Assembly (NCBI GenBank): GCA_910584635.1
Contig: CAJUBA010000001.1
Coordinates: 310,001 to 374,000, forward strand
Origin: an uncultured Christensenella sp.
GTDB lineage: Bacteria > Bacillota > Clostridia > Christensenellales > UBA3700
DNA length: 64,000 nucleotides
Direction of reading: 5' to 3'
The position numbers and the translations under genes were made by a program. Under the pieces are notes generated by a model. The model had not been told where the DNA came from. It ran no database searches and was given only the letters and a program-made list of their open reading frames with translations. Shown piece after piece: positions 59,166-64,000 of the stretch (the stretch's first letter is position 1; each line of letters starts with the position of its first letter).

Positions 59166-60722
59166 TTATTTAGTTGCGTTTTTCTTATTCTCTTTTTTTA
59201 TAAACGTTCTGTAATTTACCCTGTGCAACCACTGTTTGAAAGCGTGCATAAAAGGTTTTTTAGGCATATATCCGTTATCTTCATATACCCCTATAAATTC
59301 CAAATACGGCTTGCGTCTTACGCTTGTAAATACTACTTCCACGCAATCTGTAACGACAGACTTGAAAAACGCGACTCTACCGTATCCGACAGTAGTACCG
59401 CTACTCACCTTTTTGCGTTTTCCTTTAACGTAAACGTATATATCGAAGTTCTCTACCCTTTGAGAAAAAGCGACGTTTTCGACGAGTTTAATTCTGTTTA
59501 TCTTATGTTCCGCGTCAAGAGTAAGTTTTACGACGTAACTATCGCTTTCTTTGTCAGGAGTATAGTAAGATATAGTATCGAAAGTATCGTTGTCGTATTC
59601 GTATTTCAAGACGTTTTCTATATTATTTCCGTCTTGCGCGGGCGGAGCCGATATCTCTTTGACGGCAATCAACTGTTCGTTTGAACTTCTGATATGCTCT
59701 CCGAGTTCATTTAGAGTTTTAACGTCCCTCTCATGGATAAGACCTCTGGTATCGGGAGGGATATTGAGCAGAAGCATAGTATTACCACCCACAGAATCGT
59801 AATATATTCTCTTCAAATTATTTGCGCTTCGCACCGCTACGTCTTGCGATTTGTGATAAAACCATCCCGGTCTTACCGAAACGTCCACTTCTGCGGGATA
59901 CCACATAAAATCGTCGAAATTTTTCAAAAATGAGCGACTTCCCAAATCCGAACTTATTATATCCGCCCCTTTCTTTGAGAAACTCTCGTCGTCAGCCTGC
60001 TGTGAATTAGATTCGATAGTTTGAATATCGCAAGCGAATTTCGGCACGACGTTCCACTCGCTTTCACGCGCAAAACCGCCTTCGTTGCCCACCCAACGAA
60101 TATCAGGTCCGCAATTGGATATACACGCCTTGGGAGCAAGTTTTCTAATTAGAGAGAAATATCTGTCCCAATCGTAAATTTGTTTTGGTTTGCCGTCCAT
60201 ATACGAACCGCATGCGCCGTCCAACCATACGCAGAATATTTCTCCGTATCCTGTAAGCAATTCCGTAAGTTGCGCGCAATAGACGTCGTTATAAGAGTCT
60301 CCCTGACCGTAAGCGGGATGATTTCTATCCCAAGGGGAAAGATATATGCCGAATTTCATTCCGTATTTTTGACAACTTTTCGAAACTTCTTCGACAACGT
60401 CGCCTTTTCCATCTTTGTACGGAGATGACGCAACGCTGTAATCTGTTGTTGCCGTAGGCCAAAGACAAAATCCGTCGTGATGTTTGCACGTCAGTATTAC
60501 TCCGTATGCACCCACGTCTTTTGCTGTCTTTACCCATTGATCGGTATCTTGTTCTGACGGGTCAAACTCTTTAGGATCGACTCTTCCGTCTCCCCACTCT
60601 TTACTTGTAAAAGTATTTAGTCCATAATGAAAAAATACGTTGAAATTTTCCCTTTGCGCTCTCTTCTGCACGGTAGTGGGAACAATCGACAAATATTTGT
60701 CCAATCTCTCTTGCGAATTCAT
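59166..60722 (-). CDS. Alpha-L-fucosidase, GH29
   Basis: Removes alpha-linked L-fucose. 518 residues. Catalytic TIM barrel (about 1-335): FFHYGLNTFTSKEWGDG, VILTCKHHDGFCLWPT, KYGMKFGIYLSPWDRNHPAYG, the nucleophile region IFCVWLDGACGSY and WYPAEVDVSVRPGWFYHKSQ. The C-terminal part (about 370-495) looks like a beta-sandwich (discoidin/CBM-like: INRIKLVENVAFSQRVENFDIYVYV, VEVVFTSVRRKPYLEFIGVYE). No signal peptide, so it is probably cytoplasmic and acts on imported oligosaccharides. AGGAGG-like SD before ATG. The GPH symporter at 18 kb is a possible but unproven importer. Confidence 0.93.
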   Translation of the reverse strand: MNSQERLDKYLSIVPTTVQKRAQRENFNVFFHYGLNTFTSKEWGDGRVDPKEFDPSEQDTDQWVKTAKDVGAYGVILTCKHHDGFCLWPTATTDYSVASSPYKDGKGDVVEEVSKSCQKYGMKFGIYLSPWDRNHPAYGQGDSYNDVYCAQLTELLTGYGEIFCVWLDGACGSYMDGKPKQIYDWDRYFSLIRKLAPKACISNCGPDIRWVGNEGGFARESEWNVVPKFACDIQTIESNSQQADDESFSKKGADIISSDLGSRSFLKNFDDFMWYPAEVDVSVRPGWFYHKSQDVAVRSANNLKRIYYDSVGGNTMLLLNIPPDTRGLIHERDVKTLNELGEHIRSSNEQLIAVKEISAPPAQDGNNIENVLKYEYDNDTFDTISYYTPDKESDSYVVKLTLDAEHKINRIKLVENVAFSQRVENFDIYVYVKGKRKKVSSGTTVGYGRVAFFKSVVTDCVEVVFTSVRRKPYLEFIGVYEDNGYMPKKPFMHAFKQWLHRVNYRTFIKKENKKNATK

Positions 60723-60808
60723 ATTTTCCTCCTGTCATTATATCAAGTGTACCAACGAAGGAATTTATTGTCAACCCCAGTTTTTTGTAGATACCGACAT
60801 ATATAAAT

Positions 60809-60846
60809 AAAAACGGGCGGATAAACGCTTTCCGCTTATCCGCCCG
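60809..60846 (-). terminator. Terminator of the large surface protein gene
   Basis: CGGGCGGATAA (60814-60824) pairs perfectly with TTATCCGCCCG (60836-60846); U5 follows on the - strand. It starts 18 bp past the stop codon. Confidence 0.9.
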
Positions 60847-60864
60847 ACATACTGTTTTACAAGT

Positions 60865-63800
60865 TTATCTTATCTTTCCGTAAATAAGTCTGACATAGTT
60901 TCCGCCTGTTGTCGACGAGCCTTTATAGTTCAATACGATAACAACTTTATTACCTCTTTTGCTTCTGTCGCCGCAGATATCTTCTTCTACTATATCCAAA
61001 TCTTTTAATTCTCCGTCGACAATAGCGATACCGCCGACTTCAGGAATCTGCGAAGGACTCATCTCAACAACGTAATCCTTTGTATAATTCTTTCTGGTAA
61101 ATACCGGATAACGGAATCCTTCTTTTTCTGTCATAGTCATAGCCTTATCCTCTCCCGGATAAAGAATTCCTATGATACTTCCCAACTGACTTTCCTGTCT
61201 GATAAGCGTAAAGTAGTCTTCGCTTTGCGCCCAAGCGTCGGATGAATAAGCCGCCGCCTTTTCGATTGTTCCGTCGTTTCCTCCGGCAAACGCGCCGTTA
61301 TTTCCTCCGCGAGTCGTACCGCCCAAAGCATAAGCGCTTTCGATTCGTCCCTTGTTGAGTCCCACAAAACCGCCGACGTATTTATTAGCCGTCGCTCTGT
61401 TGGTAGCATAAGCGTCTTGAATGACGCCGTCGGTATCGTTCAATGCGACAAATCCGCCCGCATAGGAATTGTTTCCGTTTGCGACAACGTTCTTTCTGCC
61501 CGATACGTCCGAACGTTTATACTCTCCGCTAAACGATTTGTTTATCGAACCGCTGTTTATAGCGACCAAGCCGCCCGCATACAGAGAATCTAATTCTGTC
61601 GCCGTAACGCTTACCGAACCTATTGCCTCGCAGTTGCTTATTATCGCGCTTTGTCCGATATTCTCCGCTACAAGTCCCGCTCCAGCGATATAAGGTAATT
61701 CGCTAGATATATACTCGCCTACAACGGCGGTAATATTTCCGTAAAAACCTGTATCGATTACTGTAGCGATAACGCTCTCTCCGCCGACTTTATTGTAAAT
61801 TGCTACGCCGGCAACAGTTCTGCCGCTCAAATCTGCGTATACTTGCGAAGAACTGATTCCTCCGAAGTTGTTGATAGCGATTCCCGCCACGTAAGCGCTG
61901 TCCGCTTTGATCGAATCGCTCTGAACGAAGATTCTATCAAGTCGTCCGTAGTTGTTTATCGTTATAGGAGCGACGTAAATATTTCTTACGCCTTCTTCAA
62001 CGTCTTCTTTTTCATAACCGACAAATCCGATGCCCATATAGAAAGCGTTTCTTATTTCCGCATCTTTGGATATGCTTAAAAACAGCGAATACTTAATATC
62101 TACTTTATTTTCGCCTACACTTTCGTTAACCTTAACTACTCCGTCTTCAGTAAGTTGTTTATTACCTACGACCATATTGGATAACGTCTTTGAATTACCG
62201 TCTATTTTGTCTTTGAGAGTTTCAATTTGCGCGATTTCATAGCCTTTGAAATTTATATTCGCATTTATTATATATTCGTTTGCCGCGCTAACCCCGTTCT
62301 TTTGATCAATATAATTCTTTAATACAATATAAGCGTATTCTCCGGCATCGTTGATTACATACTTTCCTTCATTATTTTTTGCGGGAATTTTATAACTGAG
62401 ATACTGACCCGCGGTAACCGCTTCCGCTCCCGCAACATAATTGTTGGACGTATGACCGGTGGAAACGGAAACGTTGTAAAGTATTCCGTAATAAGAAGAG
62501 TCGCTTATTTTATATTCTGTAACGGTCTTTTCCTCGCCTGTTTCTTCATCTTCTTCGACAACTTCTTTCATAAAAATATCGTCGAGATTTATCGCAAAAG
62601 CGTACTTAACCGCATTATGCTCACTGTCAAAGATTACCGATTTTTCTACGTTTTCGTCCGAAGAATCCTCTTCGAAATAACACAGTCTATTGCCGTCGGC
62701 GCCAAAAAGATCTTCATCTTCGCCGGTAGACTGATCGACTGTTTCTCCGCCGTCAACGGATACGTTTCTGTTGTAAACGAATTTTCCTTCGTCGTAAACT
62801 ATATCAACGCCTTCGCTCTTATCGTAAGAAGCATAACGCAATTCGTTGCCTAACGTGTCAAATACATTGTAATCGACGTTGTTGTAACGGACTTTCAAAT
62901 CGCCTTCCATATTGTACAATACAATCTTACCGTCTTCTTTAACAACCGAACTTTTGTCGGAAGACTTATATTTATAGAAATCGTATGCCTTACCGGTAAC
63001 GTAAACTACTTTGCAAGAAACTGTCAATGAAGTTTCGGAATTTTCAAGTTTGCTTGAACCGTCCGGCATCAAACCTTTCAAAGACAAATAGAACTGGTTT
63101 GCAACCGTATCGGCGCTTATGCTCCAAGTAAGTCTTGCTTTTCCGTCGTTGTCGTAAACAAGCGTAATATCGTCGGCAATAACGCCTTGCAATTTAGTTA
63201 CCTTGTAAGTTTCGTCTTCTTTGCTAAAAGCGCTGTCGTAATAGACCTCGTTGTCGCCGTTTGCTTTAATGGTAAAATAGTAATCTCCGATTTTATCGTA
63301 GTTGAAATTACTTCTTTGATAACTAGTTCCCGTAGTAGTTACTTCCTTTTCTTCGATAACGCCGGAAGCATCCTTATAAGTCATTTTCAACGTATAAGAC
63401 TTTGCGTTGGTAACAGATCCCCACTGCAATCTGGAAGAATTCAAATTGCTGAATTCGGGAACGCTCAAGGTCATAGAATTGTAATAATAAGCGATTCCCA
63501 TCAAAGAATTTGCGTATTTTTCGCTGTCTTCCGCGGGCATTGCAACTACGACGATTCTGTACTTGTCATAATTTCCGTAAATATCTTCCTCGTCGTCGTC
63601 AGTCTTATCCGCAAAACTGTAAGAAGTGGATTCCGTAACCAACTTATCCAATTCATTATCTTTTCCGTTGAAAACGGTAACCGAATACGAAGCGGCGTTC
63701 TCCACGCTTTGCCAACTTGCTATCTTGCTTTCTTTATCTACAGTAATTACAGGCGTATCCAAAGCGTTGCCCTTATGATAAATAATAGCCTCGCTCCAAT

Positions 63801-64000
63801 CGCCATCTCCGTAAACGGTTCCGTCGCCGTACGCCTTAACTCTTATTGAAAAATTACCGTAACCCGTAACAATTTTGCTAAGGTCGTAAGTCGTAGAAGA
63901 AGTTTCTGCCTTTTGTTCATCATTTACGGAAATATAATAACGTTCCGCATGTTCTACCTCATCCCAACTCAAAGCGCTTCCGCTTAGCGCAAGATTCTGC
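60865..64000 (-). CDS. Large surface protein with FnIII-like and GLUG repeats, 5' part outside window
   Basis: At least 1045 residues are visible; the frame continues past the window edge (codons for SGSALSWDEVE precede the first seen residues). Residues up to about 360 hold several fibronectin-III-like repeats, each with a W..V..A..Y pattern (LSWDEVEHAERYYISV, ASWQSVENAASYSVTV, LQWGSVTNAKSYTLKM, LTWSISADTVANQFYL). A large middle region follows, and GLUG-type repeats between about 800 and 970 (GGLVAINSGSINKSFSG, GGFVALNDTDGVIQDAYA, GGFVGLNKGRIESAYALGG). No anchor or LPXTG is seen at the C-terminus, which ends VRLIYGKIR. It is an extracellular, probably glycan- or surface-binding protein; signal peptide must lie upstream. 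Confidence 0.8.
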   Translation of the reverse strand, partial: QNLALSGSALSWDEVEHAERYYISVNDEQKAETSSTTYDLSKIVTGYGNFSIRVKAYGDGTVYGDGDWSEAIIYHKGNALDTPVITVDKESKIASWQSVENAASYSVTVFNGKDNELDKLVTESTSYSFADKTDDDEEDIYGNYDKYRIVVVAMPAEDSEKYANSLMGIAYYYNSMTLSVPEFSNLNSSRLQWGSVTNAKSYTLKMTYKDASGVIEEKEVTTTGTSYQRSNFNYDKIGDYYFTIKANGDNEVYYDSAFSKEDETYKVTKLQGVIADDITLVYDNDGKARLTWSISADTVANQFYLSLKGLMPDGSSKLENSETSLTVSCKVVYVTGKAYDFYKYKSSDKSSVVKEDGKIVLYNMEGDLKVRYNNVDYNVFDTLGNELRYASYDKSEGVDIVYDEGKFVYNRNVSVDGGETVDQSTGEDEDLFGADGNRLCYFEEDSSDENVEKSVIFDSEHNAVKYAFAINLDDIFMKEVVEEDEETGEEKTVTEYKISDSSYYGILYNVSVSTGHTSNNYVAGAEAVTAGQYLSYKIPAKNNEGKYVINDAGEYAYIVLKNYIDQKNGVSAANEYIINANINFKGYEIAQIETLKDKIDGNSKTLSNMVVGNKQLTEDGVVKVNESVGENKVDIKYSLFLSISKDAEIRNAFYMGIGFVGYEKEDVEEGVRNIYVAPITINNYGRLDRIFVQSDSIKADSAYVAGIAINNFGGISSSQVYADLSGRTVAGVAIYNKVGGESVIATVIDTGFYGNITAVVGEYISSELPYIAGAGLVAENIGQSAIISNCEAIGSVSVTATELDSLYAGGLVAINSGSINKSFSGEYKRSDVSGRKNVVANGNNSYAGGFVALNDTDGVIQDAYATNRATANKYVGGFVGLNKGRIESAYALGGTTRGGNNGAFAGGNDGTIEKAAAYSSDAWAQSEDYFTLIRQESQLGSIIGILYPGEDKAMTMTEKEGFRYPVFTRKNYTKDYVVEMSPSQIPEVGGIAIVDGELKDLDIVEEDICGDRSKRGNKVVIVLNYKGSSTTGGNYVRLIYGKIR

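Noticed and set aside
1..64000. CRISPR arrays, tRNA or rRNA genes, prophage or insertion sequences
   Set aside because: No spacer-repeat arrays, cloverleaf genes, transposases, integrases or phage structural genes were recognised.

Overview
The window looks like a chromosomal segment from a low-GC (roughly 40% by eye), Gram-positive-type bacterium, most likely a Clostridia-like member of the Bacillota. The signs are a long SRP RNA with an Alu-type 5' domain, DivIVA-like, DnaD-like and DnaI-like proteins, an FMN riboswitch in front of a ribU-type transporter, a lysine riboswitch in front of asd-dapA-dapB, an NdoA/MazF homologue, a YitT protein, and strong SD plus sigma-A-type promoters. I see no phage, transposase, CRISPR array, tRNA or rRNA. 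Exact taxonomy cannot be settled from the sequence alone; an uncultured gut or animal-associated Clostridia lineage is an inference.

Layout. 1-2.8 kb: the end of an SSB-like gene, a NodB-type polysaccharide deacetylase, the SRP RNA, and a NYN-LOTUS RNA-binding or nuclease protein. 2.8-9.5 kb: a 1665-residue envelope-anchored Ig-like protein flanked by intergenic repeat elements, and a small DivIVA-like protein. 9.5-15.3 kb: pncB with a structured leader, lgt-galK, and divergent galT with a paired palindromic operator. 15.3-19.6 kb: dnaX-ybaB-recR and a GPH-family sugar symporter. 19.9-25.1 kb: a lone MazF, a flavoprotein, NAD(P)HX repair, recX and ygiQ.

25.1-34.8 kb: a purine operon transcribed leftwards as purE-C-M-N-H-D-L, with purF absent. 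Its promoter region carries a tight cluster of DnaA boxes. 35.2-42.1 kb: icd, ddl, a membrane-anchored murF-like ligase, a hydrolase with no ordinary start codon, and the rimI-tsaB and tsaE genes for tRNA t6A and ribosomal protein acetylation. 42.1-45 kb: the FMN riboswitch with ribU, then rsfS and a nadD-yqeK fusion. 45-48.8 kb: a lysine-riboswitch-controlled asd-dapA-dapB operon. 49-53.5 kb: an ABC exporter, then a DnaD-repeat protein with a DnaI-like helicase loader. 53.6-57.5 kb: Rho with an Asn-rich linker, an MBL-fold hydrolase, and prs with a long leader. 58-64 kb: YitT, a GH29 alpha-L-fucosidase and the C-terminal part of a large GLUG/FnIII surface protein.

How the genes connect. Prs makes PRPP for the purine operon and for PncB; NadD and NAD(P)HX repair continue NAD metabolism. 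DapA/DapB, Ddl and MurF feed peptidoglycan synthesis. GalK/GalT, the GPH symporter and the fucosidase point to use of host- or plant-type glycans. No single clearly new multi-gene system stands out. The best leads are regulatory or architectural: the DnaA-box cluster at the purine promoter, a recurrent 15-bp palindrome between 37.7 and 44.3 kb, the 28-bp palindrome in front of the 1665-residue gene, the structured pncB and prs leaders, the helicase loader with a degenerate P-loop, and the near-cognate start codon.
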